Positions 37,293-50,014 of a stretch of 64,000 nt of DNA are shown here, piece after piece. Source of the DNA: Strongylocentrotus purpuratus (lineage: Eukaryota; Echinodermata; Echinoidea; Camarodonta; Strongylocentrotidae); assembly GCF_000002235.5 (NCBI RefSeq), contig NW_022145611.1, positions 8,376,242 through 8,440,241 of the forward strand, read 5' to 3'. Numbering within the stretch: position 1 is the first letter of the stretch; each line of letters opens with the position of its first letter. A program made the translations under genes and the position numbers. The notes beneath the pieces were generated by a model, which saw only the letters and a list, made by a program, of their open reading frames with translations, made no database searches and was not told the DNA's origin.

Positions 37293-39684
37293 ATAATTAT
37301 ACACATGTTGAAATTTGTTGGACTTCCCTTTTCTTCATGGTGTTATAAATGGCAATATCGTTATTCTAATGAAACCTCACAGTATGGAGAAATGTATTCA
37401 CTTGGAACACTTCAAATAAGAATTTATATAGACCTAGAGTTGTTTTTATATATTCCATATTCGACTAACTATTTAAAAAAGTATATATACACATATCAAA
37501 ATAATATCAGGATATTCTATCATTCATATAGAGTATACATAATCGGTTAGAAGCAATTTTGAAAAATACATTCGGAAAGAATAGGTATATGATATTTAAA
37601 AAGAAATCACAATCTGATTTGATGATTTGACCCATATACGGTGATTATGGAAAGCACCGTTGAGATTGCCGGCCACTAAACGGTTTGAAGACGTGACTGA
37701 ACTTACAACTTCGCGGGAAAATGTGATCCTTTAATGCGCAAAAATTGTTTCGCCTCCTGTATCGATAACACAGTCTAGCTTTCTTTATTCACACTATGAC
37801 ACATTGAAAAAATGAATTGTCATAATTCACACGGTTGATTGCATGCATTTTCTGATCTTTAGTCAAGAAAGAAAACGACACATTCTTGACAAGCGTAAAT
37901 CATTGCTCCCTATCTGAGACGCCGTTGTTGAATTATCAACAAATGATTTAGTCATTTTTAGTCGCTGCATGTCGAGGCGATCTCAATGTACTCATTCATT
38001 CGTATACCCATAAGCATAATGAGTGGAGACGCCTTGCCAAGATATGCCAGCGAAATCAAATTCCAAATTTCCCAAGCGAGTAGAAATGTTTGCCGTAATA
38101 TAGCCGCATGTCTTCGCTAATGTTTGATTTGGATATAGGCGACGTCTCATCTTATGCACTTGATTTTTATTGGATTGTCGAGATCTGATATTCAGTTTCT
38201 TGCTCAGCAACTTTATCGGAATATTACTTTTCCATCAAAAGTCATAATTCTCTTCAAAAAGCCCGTAATATGATCGTTATATAAAGAAAAGAAAACGTCA
38301 ATTCTTTTCGCTTTCAGTGTTTGTTTTTGATGATACAGAATAATGGGCTATCATTCGCCAGCTTTCTTGAAGGGATTTCTGTGAAGATGCTCCAACTGTT
38401 CATAACTTTATTCTTCCATTTATATATCTTGTTATACTTCCATTTCACTTTCCTCTCTTGTATGTGACCAAAGGGTTAGTTATGATTACATTCTACATTG
38501 GAGGTATATGATATCAAATCTACATGTATGCTCTTGAAATATTTCAGGTGTTGATTACTTATACTGTTCCAAAGGTCAAGTTGCAGTTCAACAGCACAAA
38601 GAAGGAACCTATGTAGACATTCTGTACACCTGTCTTACTCTTATCTCATATAAACTTTGGGTCTCACATCTGTAATAGTGTGACCTTGCTGTTTCGCGAT
38701 CATTTCGTTTCATGTAACGTAGCACTTATAAAAACAATATCACACCCTTGTCAGCTATCTGTGTCTTTAAACTTCAGTCAATTTTACTAATTTATGCTGT
38801 CAGCATGACATAATTTATAAGGAATACTCCTGTCATAATTAGGGTTGCACGGCCCTCGGAGAAAACAGTATTAATCCCGATGAGGATACCCTGGGTAAAC
38901 CAGGCATATTGTTATTATTACTAATCTTATTATTGAGATTATTATATTATCATTATTCATCCAGTCAGGCTTGTTTATATCGTATTTGCACTGCAGTGCG
39001 AAGAAAGGGTTAAATGCCCCTTACCACCCCCAAGCACCGCCACCCTCTCGTCCAGTTCTGCGCGCCTCCAACTTCAAGGTTGACGCGATCAAGTTGAAAA
39101 AGGTTTCAATAAGGCAAGGCAAAACGAAGCGAAGACAAGGAGAAATGTGAATTGACAGAAATAGGGGAAATCTGATGAATGCCACAATAGCGGTACATCT
39201 TCCCCGGAATATAATGGATGCAGACGTTCTAAAAATGAAGCAAGCGAGCGAGTGCCCCTTCCTGTAAGGAGCATATATAGCGAGCCTTTTTTTCTTTCCT
39301 CCAAAGAAAGCATTTCTTGGATTTGATAAAGATCTAGAGATGTTTTTTCGATGACTCATTTTTATTACATCCCTTACTCTTATTGTCCATGTCTAGCGTG
39401 TTTGAACGAAAAATGCGAATGTCATTGTATGTCTGGACGTATACAAACAACAAAGAACCTTTCTTAGAATAAAATTATACCGAACGCTGGAGAAGACTTT
39501 GTGTATTATGGACAAAGCTAAGTGGAAATAAGGTTTGCTTTATTATCCGTGTTCTAGCAGAATCGTGCGCTACACTATTGCCTGTTTTCACCAATGCATT
39601 GTAATTATACGGTTGAGGAAAAACATTTATGGTCATTCATTCTAACTCATTTAATTTAATGAATGTGTAACTTTTAAGGTCGCA
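37293..39684. other. Noncoding
   Basis: Contains a decayed repeat at about 38,845-38,920 (GGTTGCACGGCCCTCGGAG, then TACCCTGGGTAAACCAGG), probably a SINE body piece. A 112-codon minus-strand frame at 39,021-39,359 has no domain. Confidence 0.6.
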
Positions 39685-39800
39685 GGTGGCCGCTTTGATA
39701 TGGCACCATTCAATGACATGAACACGTAAACAAAAGGTTCTAGGTTCGATCACCATGAGCGGTTTTCATCTTATGAAGATGTTAACCAAGTACTCATTCC
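39685..39800 (+). mobile_element. Degraded tRNA-derived SINE head
   Basis: Box B GGTTCGATCAC lies at 39,743-39,753, preceded by a recognisable but decayed tRNA-like arm (GGTGGCCGCTTTGATATGG) and followed by ATGAGCGGTTTTCATC. The body runs into a (CT)n tract at about 39,810. Probably an old SINE of a third subfamily. A decayed tRNA gene is less likely because sequence continues past the acceptor end. Confidence 0.5.
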
Positions 39801-39833
39801 TTTTCGACTCTCTCTCTCTCTCCCCCTCCCCTC

Positions 39834-40317
39834 CTTCTGGTGACTCTCTTTTTCTTTCTTTCTGACTATATTACCTTTCGTGTTTCTCCTTCTCTTTCTA
39901 TGTCTCCGTACTTTTAAGTTCTGTCTATTAATGATCGTGATTGCGATTGGGTTGGTTTAACTTGACTTCTAACAAAGCATGCTTGTAATTAAGCAACCAG
40001 AGGACCGACGGCTCTAAGTCCTCTCCGAGGGACTTGGTAATGAGGATTCATGCCATACCAAAGGGTACTATAACGCATCGAATGGTTTCGAACCCGGGAT
40101 CTTCCGTTTACGAGACCACTGATCTACCATTGAACCATCGTGCCTTCTAATAATGTACACATAGGAGATTAATTCATGGCAATTTGGTGACACTCTTTCT
40201 CTTTCTTTCTGACGGTCTTTCCTTTTGTGTTTCTCTTTCTCTTTCTATTTCTGTGTATTTTAAGTTTTGTTATAATAATGTACAAAAGGGGAGATTGATT
40301 CATTGTAATTTAGTGAT
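39834..40317. repeat. Tandem (CT)-rich unit, about 125 bp, split by a SINE
   Basis: TGGTGACTCTCTTTTTCTTT ... TACTTTTAAGTTCTGTCTA (39,838-39,930) recurs as TGGTGACACTCTTTCTCTTT ... TATTTTAAGTTTTGTTA (40,186-40,270). A second shared block, TAATAATGTACA ... GGAGATTGATTCAT, stands before and after the right unit. The SINE at 39,973-40,143 interrupts the junction. Confidence 0.75.
39973..40143 (-). mobile_element. tRNA-derived SINE (second family) with 7-bp target duplication
   Basis: On the minus strand it begins GGCACGATGGTTCAATGG, carries box B GGTTCGAAACC (plus-strand 40,084-40,094) and continues through CCCTCGGAGAGGAC, GAGCCGTCGGTCC and TGGTTGCTTAATTAC. CTTCTAA flanks it at 39,966-39,972 and 40,144-40,150 and is the likely target-site duplication. 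It sits inside a tandem duplication, between two (CT)-rich units. The GGAGAGGACTTAGAGCCG block is one I associate with sea urchin SINEs (memory, not a search). Confidence 0.82.
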
Positions 40318-43053
40318 GTCACTAATACAAAATGATTTCCGTTGATTTACTTCCATATTCTCGAACAACAAACAATTATTGCTCACCATCGCCTCTCCTC
40401 TGACCAGACTTCTTCCCGATATGACTATGTAGAATCCCCCTGGATACACGGTGACTCATAGCTTACTTTTTACGTCTCCACCACATAATTGCACATAATT
40501 TGTCATGCCCACGCCAAGACGCAAATACACATATCATATTTTTATATCGACTCTGGTTTTTTATATACCTCCACTCGCCTAAAAGCCCCCTCGAGTTTTC
40601 GAACCAGCTATAAAACGTTTGATTTACTGCGCTTCCAATTTGCACAGTGGCAATCGAACCTTGTATTGGTAACCTATATTTTTTATTGTGACCTAGTGCA
40701 GTTAATTTTGTAATTTGTCCTCGGAATATGGCAACAATATCTGCGGCAACTTGGGATGTGGGTCCCCCGAGCCCAGCGGGGTGGCAAGCACTTAACATCC
40801 GGACCCAGGGGTCGTACCACCATTACTTCTAGTGTCATCTTCAGCCGTTTACCTGTGCCGAATCGATATTTTGGAGTAAGGCGACACCGTTTTCGGTGTT
40901 GTTTTCTTCGCTGCAGAACGGTGGGCAGATACTTTGACGCTTCCAATCATTTACGCATAATTGAATTGCCCTCCCCTAATAGTACGTTGAATGCAGTATG
41001 ATTCCTTCCAGTATATAATTATGTAACCTAAACATAGACTGCCTTCATTAAACCTATATCACCTGAATAAACATTACAGTTAGAGGAAGAAATTAAGTTG
41101 GCATATCTCTATGTCAATTAAGAATAATGATAGAATCTTTAATGAAATTACTCTACGTGCCATTTTCAATCCGGTCGATGGATGTCAAGCAATTATTTTT
41201 GCAAAATGTTGACGAAGTAATTGTCAAGGTTGTCTTCAGATCTCCAATTATATCATCTGACCTGATATTGTGTAACCCAATTTTCCGGTCATGAGCTAGA
41301 CACAGTGGTATGAGAAAAAAGGCTATTGTTATTGTGCATTCCACGATGAAATATTCTGCTGACATCGCAGTTCATTATGATTCATTCTTGAGGTAAAATA
41401 GGGAGCAATGGATGAGATCAATCATCACTTTATTAACGCTCAGTAACCACCAATGCAGTTTGTTAATTCCATATTCAGCACAATATCTGTATTGAACTGC
41501 ATAGCAACGAAAAATGGAAAGACCACCACCTCCGAAATTTTGTACCTTTTGTTGTCTTACATTAAAGGAATAAACTTCACTTATAAGGACTCGTCACAAA
41601 AATCGTTATGCAAAATATCAATCAGTGTTTTGCAAATTGTATCAGCTATATTCAAATTCACAGCAAGTTTGTTTGATGGAGCTGGGAATCTTATTCATAG
41701 ATTGACCATATCGATGATTGTTGACCGTTAAAATATGCACCACATAGTCCTTATATAATTAATGGGAGCTCCAATAAACTTTCGGAAATGTAACATGACT
41801 TTGTTATCCCGAAAGACGCAGGACATCAGCATGTGTATTTGTCATGTCGTCATTATGGGGAATTCTGTGTTTCCACAAGACAGTGTATCCATTGTCGCAG
41901 CAAGCTTGTCGAATCATTGCTTAAATATATATTTTTGTCGTCATGTTATCGTACCTCATATTAACCGAAGACGACAATTAGCACCCTTAACCCGATCCTC
42001 GTTACCTTATCTCTAATAAACGACCCCTCATTATGATCTAGGTTGAAACTGCCCCTCTCCAGACCCCATCATGCCCTTCCGATACAAGCCCTCTTATAAA
42101 GTTTATCGAGTTTGCCACCTGACGATAACATCATGGCCTTTAATGAACGTAGTCGCGACACCTTACGCAGATAACAAGGTGTTTGAAGAGCAGAAAGCAC
42201 GTGTAATGACCAAGGGCGTACTGGGGCCTTTTGGGTGAGAGGAGAGGGGGGGGGGGGTTAGCTAAATTGTTTCAATCAAACACAAAGAAAGTTTCAGATT
42301 TTGAAGTTTGCCGACAAAGGGTAAAAGATGATCCCTGATCAACTGTCTGCGGATAGGGGTTCAGAAACATTCCCAGGAAACAACAACAATGCTAAAATGT
42401 TTACAATAGACCTAATATGGCAATATATTTATTTATTTTAAGTCATTCGATTTTCATTAAGAATCCATGGTAAAAAGTACCTAATTTGCCTACAATATTA
42501 CGTATTTCCTACAGAGATTTGAAGGGGGTGTCATAGTCCCCCATCCCCATGACCCCATCCCTCAGCGACACCCTTGGTATATAGTGACACTTATCCGTGA
42601 AGAACATTTCCCCCTAACGTGATTCATCCCATGTCCGAAATATAATAACATTTTAAGTGGTGTAACACGAACTGTTCGATGATGCAGCGTGGGGGCGACC
42701 TTTATGATATGAAACGTCACTTGCTCCTGGAGAATGATAATCATTTTTTGTGATCTGCTTCGTGTGATGAGAGACGAAATCGTCCATGTCAAGTCATGAG
42801 GGATCGGTTGAGGTGCGGGAAGGGTGAGGGTTATTTATCTGGTTGGTGCTAACGAAGAGCCGGTTAACAATTTCCGTGATACCATAAAAGAGATTCATAC
42901 GTGTGGCACCGGTTGATTTTGTTGGGGGGGGGGCACAACCAGCCTGTGCCTCCTTAAAAATGAGTGTTCTGTTGTGTTTTTTTATGTATAGCTAACTTTT
43001 AATGCACCTAAAATTATTTCCTTTTTTAACAAGGAAGTGGAAAAACAGCTTTT

Positions 43054-43090
<37 letters not shown>

Positions 43091-46000
43091 AACATTTCAA
43101 GAGCAATCCCTGTCGTGTTATGATGTCCTTCAATCCAAATCGAGCTAAAAAGAGATGAAAATAATGTATGTCAAATGTATATTTTTTTAGAAACATTCGA
43201 CACCGCATTTGATACATTTTCATCTGTGTAATGCATAAATTCATGAATGCTGATCAAATGATATGGAGCTATCATTCATAATTTATGATCGATGAGCTGA
43301 AATAAATCACCGATTCATGTTCGTCTTGGGTATACGCTTTATTTAAATATAAGCGAAATGACCTTATCCATGTCTAAAACAAAATCTTCAATATGCAGCG
43401 TATAATGTAAACGAACCATAATTTTCCCTGCATTTGGAGCTTTCGTTAAAGAAATAACTTGCCTTTTTAAAAATATATAAAGTCAATGTACAACATTTGT
43501 GCTCCAAATCAAAATGTCATACATGAAATCGTCAAAAGTTTTTGGCAGTAAATTGAGTGCTGTAAACAAAATCATCGTGTTTTTTTCTTCAGTTATCACG
43601 TTCTTGAATTATTATCGATATAATAGATGCCAACTTGCACCCCTCCACCGAAAAAGGGTTGGACATTTTCAGAATACAATAAAATTATAATTTCCTGTTT
43701 TTGGTAGCGTATGTATTAATGACAGCTTTTCATGACGTGATTTTGGTTCATAATTTTATTCAATATTTCAAGGCATCTACCTCTGATCTTTAGGAGCCAC
43801 CTTCAGGGGGAGGTTATCAAAGGTTGGGGGAACGTCCTCTTCAAATTCCGACTGTAAATAACCCTTGACCAAATCGCTTAAAGGAAATGCGCTCTTCAAC
43901 TTCCGGAATAATTCGTTTACGTCATAAGCACATCAAAAACATTTTAAGATATGGCGCAATGGGAGTTCATGATGGTGTTTTAATAAGTCATAATCCAGGG
44001 ACGAGTCGATTTGTTGATCTTGGAAAATGGGGTTTAAATGTGCTTAGCGCAAAGGTCCACAACTATACTGCATTAAATGTTCTTAAAAGAAATGTATATA
44101 TATATATATCTTAATTGTTCAATCTGGAAAACCACTTCTCCTCAAACTGAAATATATGTTTTTTTTTAATTTAAAAACGTTTAAAGCTGAAATCAATTTT
44201 TTGTTTGTGAAGCTATAGCAATCGCAAATTAAGCCCGAGTAAATTAGACAGGCTATAATATTTATCCTATTAGTGCGTTTGTAGAATAATCTTACAAATC
44301 AATGTCTCTTAGATGGTATTGAAAAATTGTCAAATTTCTGATACAAAGCAAAGTTGCATTCCTCAAATAAAAGATTTAACAAAATTGAAACTTAAAGGCT
44401 ATCAGTGTTATTTTTGTGATGTACATCACACTCTAGTGAACCCGGTGGTCCAATGGTATCTCTTTACGAAAAGGTCATCTAGATATATTTTGTTGGTTGA
44501 AAGCAGTAAGGAAGACTTGGACCCGATCCTCTGGAGGAATAAATGCAAACAAAATCACAATTATAAAATTCGTGGTTACTTATTATTCATTTTCTTTCAC
44601 CCGAGTGTGACTTTAAAGACGTCATGGTTTGTAAGTAGCTAAGTAAAGGTTGATTCCGGCTATATAGCTTTTAAAACTTCTTAATCTTTAACGTCTCTTG
44701 TCTTTTCCCTGGATGATTAAGCAAGCAGAGATACCTATCAAGTGGAGTGGATTGCGTGGATGAAGTTCAGATTACGCGCAGGATACTCCGAAGGTTATAG
44801 AGAGGTAGACCTTGGTGGAGATGTCTAAATATGAGATGTAGATTCATATAGTCTCGTTTGCTTTACAGCGGTATCATTCCACATATTCTGCAAACGGGAG
44901 CCTACTGCCAAAGACCATGATCATGATTACATCAATTCCAATTTAGCGGCCACCCCATCAAATACGAGTAGTATAAGATTCCGTAATATCGCGCGTTTGA
45001 TATGCATTGATTCGGATTTGAGACTATTTCCTGCAACGGCTCCTCGACCGTTATTTTTGTAGTGAATTGGACTTCATATTTGGACTATATACGAATCATG
45101 TGTGAGGCTGGATTAACAGACATAAAAAAGAGCACAAATTAATAATGGGGAAGCCTTTTTTGAAAGATACAAGCTCTGTTTGAAGAGGGCACCTTTTCCT
45201 TCATTTAGCCCCCCCCCCCCATCCCCTAAATATTCCACTTGGTGCAAACCTAGGTCTTCCGTGCTTGCCTCTCGATGGACTGAACGCCATTTGAACGTGT
45301 GATGAATCAATGAAAAGGCAAAAGGCACAAATAAATAAACAAAAAGACTTGTCATAATAGTGTGACAACGAGAATAACGTGTTTGATTTGTCAGTCAGGA
45401 TTATTAGACTTCATTATGAACTTTTCTTTCTGTCCCGAGAGTTTGACTATTAAAGTAGTCATCTTTATCGCAACAAGCAAGCAGATATAAAACAAAACCC
45501 TTTTCTGCTTGGTATCCTAAAGTCGGCTTTCATCTTCAAGAACACAATGACAACGAATGGACTGACGATTCTTATTGTTCAAAGTGTTTGGAACAAGCCT
45601 GCCAATTAACGGACCGAATCGAATGACATCCTAATATACCAGTTTTGCGTCCATTGTGATTAAGGTCTTTGTGGTTGCGTGACATGACAAAGTACAACAG
45701 GATGAGTGTGTGGGACCAAAGTAGGATTCACCGGCCACCGACGATAATCAATAAGTGTTTTTCGCCTTTTTTAATCCTCAAGTCGAAAGGTAAATGAACT
45801 CCACTGTCCCTAGGTTTTTATTTACAAACATGACTCGAATTTGAATGAAACAGTATCAACTGTTGTGATAATGGAAAGTAGTTATGCGTTTTGAAATGTT
45901 TGCAAATGTATCAGTTGCAGTGGTCAATCCAAAGTATGTGTGTGGGGGGGGGGGGGGGCGATCCCCAGGTCAAATCTTGTTGTATTTTCTACATGCACTA

Positions 46001-46163
46001 TTGCGCTCCTACCTTCTTAATGCACTTTGAAACTTGTTATTTTAACAAGATTTTGTTTCCTTTTGGCAGGTATTTCTTTCCCAGGGCTGTTTATGCCTAT
46101 TGTTGAAAACATTTATATCTTTTCCTTTGTTCTTCTTCACCTTGGTGCGATTATGCTGTGGAA
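40318..46163. other. Noncoding apart from listed items
   Basis: Includes a GC-richer part at 40,748-40,925, poly-G/C runs at 42,246, 45,209 and 45,944, and a (TA)n tract. Frames of 109-111 codons at 40,463-40,798 (minus) and 44,313-44,642 (plus) show no known domain. Confidence 0.6.
43055..43090. repeat. (TA)n microsatellite
   Basis: About 17 TA repeats. Shorter (TA) runs are at 44,095-44,110, 57,112-57,131 and 61,617-61,638; a (GT)10 run is at 34,240-34,259. Confidence 0.9.
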
Positions 46164-46224
46164 TGATAATCGAGTCTGTAGAGTACGCTTTCCTTGCAGG
46201 AGTGCAGGCATTCGAGTCATATAT
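46164..46224 (+). mobile_element. Possible tRNA-derived relic
   Basis: GATAATCGAGTCTGTAGAG resembles a tRNA D-arm with box A, and GGCATTCGAGTCAT 40 bases on resembles box B with two or three changes. No tail or target duplication was found. It could be chance. Confidence 0.3.
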
Positions 46225-46585
46225 TAAATCATGAAGCCTTCGAGAATGATGATAATGGTCACAAAACTCATGAGTATAGGCTATGGTCAGTTAGAACGGT
46301 TTCATGAGAAAGTGGACAATTTGATGACACAGCGTTGATCTTGACCGGCTATGATTCGATTCGGTCAAGAATGGACATAATTTCAAACCTACATGACGGA
46401 CATTAGACATTAGTCTTATCTATCATGAATCATGCAAGGTGTACAAGGTTATCATGACATGTCCAATCTTTTCCCCTTAGAGGACGCTCCTTCCCCAAGT
46501 GCCCGACATTTTGCAGTCACCTGCATTCAATGCAGTGATAAAAACTGCATTAACGACTGAAATCATATTAATCTATGTACATCTT

Positions 46586-48686
46586 TCAAGCAAAGCGATT
46601 GATCTTTCTTTTCATTAAACTTTAAACACTTTCATAAAATGGGTATAAATATGCAACAGAGATTGGAAAAAAACAAGTCTCGAAAATTAGTTTGTAACAA
46701 ATTCATTTTGCTGCTCTAATGTTATTAGGCAATGCTCATCAACTTTATCGATGTGTTATTTGTTTATTGGAAGGAATTGATTATTGTGACTAAAATACAC
46801 AATCTAACATTTCTGCAATGCGCTATCACTCATTCGAAAACGATCTCAATCAACCGTGTTACATTTACAGATTGATGCAATTTGTAAACATTTTTATGAT
46901 GGATTGACTGCCTCCTTCACACATTATCTCGTAAAAAAAAAAAAATTACAACCTCGAAAGCTCTGAAAAATACAATTTATTCATGGGAGATTTTTGTATA
47001 CAAATCTGTATAATTCACCCCCGAATAATGTCAATTCTTTGTATTTTTCAGCTTCTCGCCACCAACCCTTTCCTAAATAAAGTTGTTTGCATTTTTGCTT
47101 GGAGGGGGGGGGGGGGGGGGGGGGGGGGTATCAGAAATTTTCATTCACATGGTACATGAATGTTTTGTTTTACAATATATAGGCATAAGAATTACTAGTA
47201 TTACAAATATTAAGAAAAAAAAAATCATTTGGAAGATACATGGAAACAATATTATTAATCAAACTATGTATTATTTATGCATTACTTTATATTTTGATTA
47301 GATAATTAATCACCTTTGGATATAAGAAGGAAACGACTCAACAAGATCATACATCTCATAAATGCACCATCTCTTATTTGATAACTTCTTTTCAATCAAC
47401 CGTCTTATGTCTTCCAAACTCATATTAATTTAAAAACATTCTTATAATGGCTTGTCAGCCTCCATTCCTAAAAATATAAATACTTTTGAGGAAAATTGGA
47501 GGCCCTGAAACTTCGTTCTTCTCTTGTTTTACTCTTCTTTGAACTCAATTTTTTTTTTTAATGTCGGATAATGTATCGTTTCTGTTTTGCGCTTCGGGCG
47601 TATACAAAAATTGGACGGAATATAGTTTGATCGAAGAGATGCCACCTACAGCATCATTCTTGTCCGATTTTGCGAGACAAAATGTTCTCTCTAATGAAAA
47701 TCAACTTAGTAACCTAAATCTTTTTGACACGAGGATTTTTGCATTTGCTATATTTTTCTGATGATACAACATCTTCTACTCGCAAAGCTTTTTATTTTTA
47801 TTTTAAAAGACATTAGGGGACTATTTCATCTTTTTATTCATCCAATTATCTATGAAATATGTTCAAGGAAATTGAAACAAAAATTGCATTCTGACAAAGA
47901 TAATTTATACCCAATGAAGAAACAGTAAAGATCAAAAACACTTTGAAACATCATTTCACTAGTGTACAACTTATTTTTATGTTATTGCCCCTGTTTGCTT
48001 GTGATTTAAAAATACTTTCTATTTTCTTTTACCCTGTTGTCGTTAACATTTTACAGCTTAGTGCCAATATTTCCCTCTCAAACCTTTTCAATTATAATAC
48101 AAGTTTGGTAAAATACCCTTTTGCATGCAGTGCCTTCCGCGACAGTTTTTCTTTCCTTTTTATCATCACATAATAGTCACCTCGTATAAACAAGATAATG
48201 AGCTCACACTCACTAAATCCTAATTCTTAGAATAAATTTAGGAGCACTTTCAAAGGAAAATTGGTGTTATCTAAAATCATAACAATTCACCCATGATGCC
48301 CCGAGCTACTCGAACACTGCAACAATTTCACTCGCTCCCCGCAAGCATACTTTCGTGTGTGTGTTTTTTCGTTTGCCCTTATAATCCGGTCAGAAATATT
48401 TCTTTAATTTCTTTAAATTTTCTTGACACACTTCCCGACAAAATGGACAAATTTTTACGATGGTGAAAAATGATGTATGAAAGAGACCATACCCTTCAGG
48501 CGTATATAGGATAAGACGCGATCAATTTGCTTGTGCTCAAATCTCGTTCTTCCGGTCACTGAATCTTTTAAGAATGGTTCAAGTTAGGTCAAACGTGTAA
48601 TTTTCTTCCAATCTCTGTTGCATATTCATACCCATTTTATGAGAGCGTTTGAAGTTTAATGAAAATAAAGAATCGCATTGCTTGAT
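46586..48686. repeat. 2.1-kb segment bounded by inverted repeats of about 88 bp
   Basis: The arm at 46,586-46,674 reappears in reverse complement at about 48,602-48,686. Shared runs include CATAAAATGGGTAT and ATATGCAACAGAGATTGGA, with close to nine in ten positions identical by eye. The segment between is AT-rich and without a coding frame. It holds a weaker direct repeat (46,848-46,924 with 47,394-47,470) and a 25-base poly-G run. It may be a non-autonomous DNA transposon, or two copies of a short repeat in opposite orientation. Confidence 0.7.
47104..47128. repeat. Poly-G run of 25
   Basis: The longest of about 17 G or C runs of ten or more in the window. Others are near 101, 571, 4,538, 7,582, 11,329, 20,990, 28,777, 28,970, 33,975, 35,945, 42,246, 45,209, 45,944, 49,728, 51,276 and 54,484. 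Confidence 0.9.
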
Positions 48687-49852
48687 AAATCAATCATTTT
48701 AATATATGCCACGAATCATGAATATCATGTATATACACTTTTATTGGTGATGATTTTTTATATCACTATTTTCAATAACACACATTAATCAGTCATATTT
48801 GGTTCAACATTATTCAATTTGAAGTTAAGTAATAAATTGGTCTCTTAGTAATAATAAGTAATCAGTCATATTTGGTTTTACATTATCTATTTTTGAATTA
48901 CCACAACATAGCTGAGATTTGTCACTATTCTACTAATTCTGTTGTAATTGCAGGTCAGTTACTCACACTATTGTTCCTGCAGATCAGTGACGAATCATGA
49001 TAAACTACCTGTCATTTAATAGTAAACATATATTTTTGAATGGTTTTCATTTTGGTTTCAGTTATCCGCCTTTATACAGAGGAATATATGATTAATACTC
49101 GATGCCTCTCTCGCATAACCACTCCTTCGGAAAGCGACCCTCTCGACCCTTGCTCGTGAGAGCATCTATTCATTCCTACACACGACCACATCACTCTACA
49201 ATACCCCCGCTGCGGCATAGAAATAATTTTCATCGAATTCTCTTTCACAAGCAGAGACCTTCCACGATCTTCTATACACCCATTACACCGCCTAGGGGCA
49301 GCATTGTGGTTAACTCAAACTGAACTCCACAAGAAATAATGGTTCACCACCCCTATAGTAGTGATCGGCGAACCTTTAAATATTTGATTGATATTATAGC
49401 GAGGCTTTAATCATAAAGACTCATTAGAATATAAGCTTATTTAGTTTGCTTTGAGACGGTGGTCGGCGGTGATCGTGGAAATTGCACTAATTAAAAGTCG
49501 TTTTCACCAGCGAGAATAAATATTTGAGCTCATGGTGATTAATATCTTGCCGCATTCTGCAGCATGAATTTCATTTCCTATAACAATCTATTTATTAGAT
49601 TTAAAAAACACTGAGGAATTGATTGTAATACGCATGTCTTTTTTTGCCTGCAGTTACGCTTTGCTTGTATTCTGCATTGTAATAAATAACTACTTCATAG
49701 ATTCATATTCATACATGAGTATTTTATCCCCCCCCCCCTCTCTCTAAGATTTGAACGCTACAGACGAGGAGTATATATTCCTGGAAGAAGTGACCATTTT
49801 GTGGACTTCCATGCGTAGACTAATTTTGTTCTTCTCTCTTTCACCCTCTCAG
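48687..49852. other. Upstream region of the EGF gene
   Basis: AT-rich with a short direct repeat ATCAGTCATATTTGGTT (48,789 and 48,860), then a slightly GC-richer part from 49,090 to 49,320 and 11 C at 49,728-49,738. It probably holds the promoter or a 5' untranslated exon, but I could not place either. Confidence 0.5.
49768..49780 (+). promoter_or_regulatory. Possible TATA element upstream of EGF gene
   Basis: GAGTATATATTCC lies about 150 bp before the start codon and about 80 bp before the presumed exon 1 acceptor. It could serve a short first exon, but AT-rich sequence makes such matches common. Confidence 0.2.
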
Positions 49853-50014
49853 GTGTATACCGCAATCTTCTAACGGAAGGAATATATTTGGACACCAGGC
49901 GAGAGGTTTATATACCTGGATAGATCATCATGACGTCACCAACTAACACATTCTGTATACTTTGTATCACGTTTCTCTTCGCAACATTCCACTCTGCAAC
50001 CCCGACCAGTACAC
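49853..50014 (+). CDS. Exon 1: 5' UTR end plus signal peptide
   Basis: The ATG is at 49,930 with A at -3, and an in-frame TAG lies three codons upstream, so this is the first usable start. The 28 complete codons begin MTSPTN and contain a hydrophobic core ([13 protein letters not shown]) followed by small residues, a typical secretory signal peptide. Donor GTAAGT is at 50,015, phase 1. A pyrimidine-rich tract ending in CAG at 49,850-49,852 suggests that the exon begins at 49,853 and that a non-coding exon lies further upstream. A transcription start inside this stretch is the alternative. Coding part is 49,930-50,014. Confidence 0.8.

Noticed and set aside
44313-44642. 109-codon plus-strand frame with CYFCDVHH
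   Set aside because: The two cysteines and histidines tempted a zinc-finger reading, but spacing and context do not fit.
46848-47470. Direct repeat CAATCAACCG ... TTTATGATGG ... CAGCCTCC as a transposon pair
   Set aside because: Similarity is real but low, with no ends or target duplications. Kept only as a note within the inverted-repeat segment.
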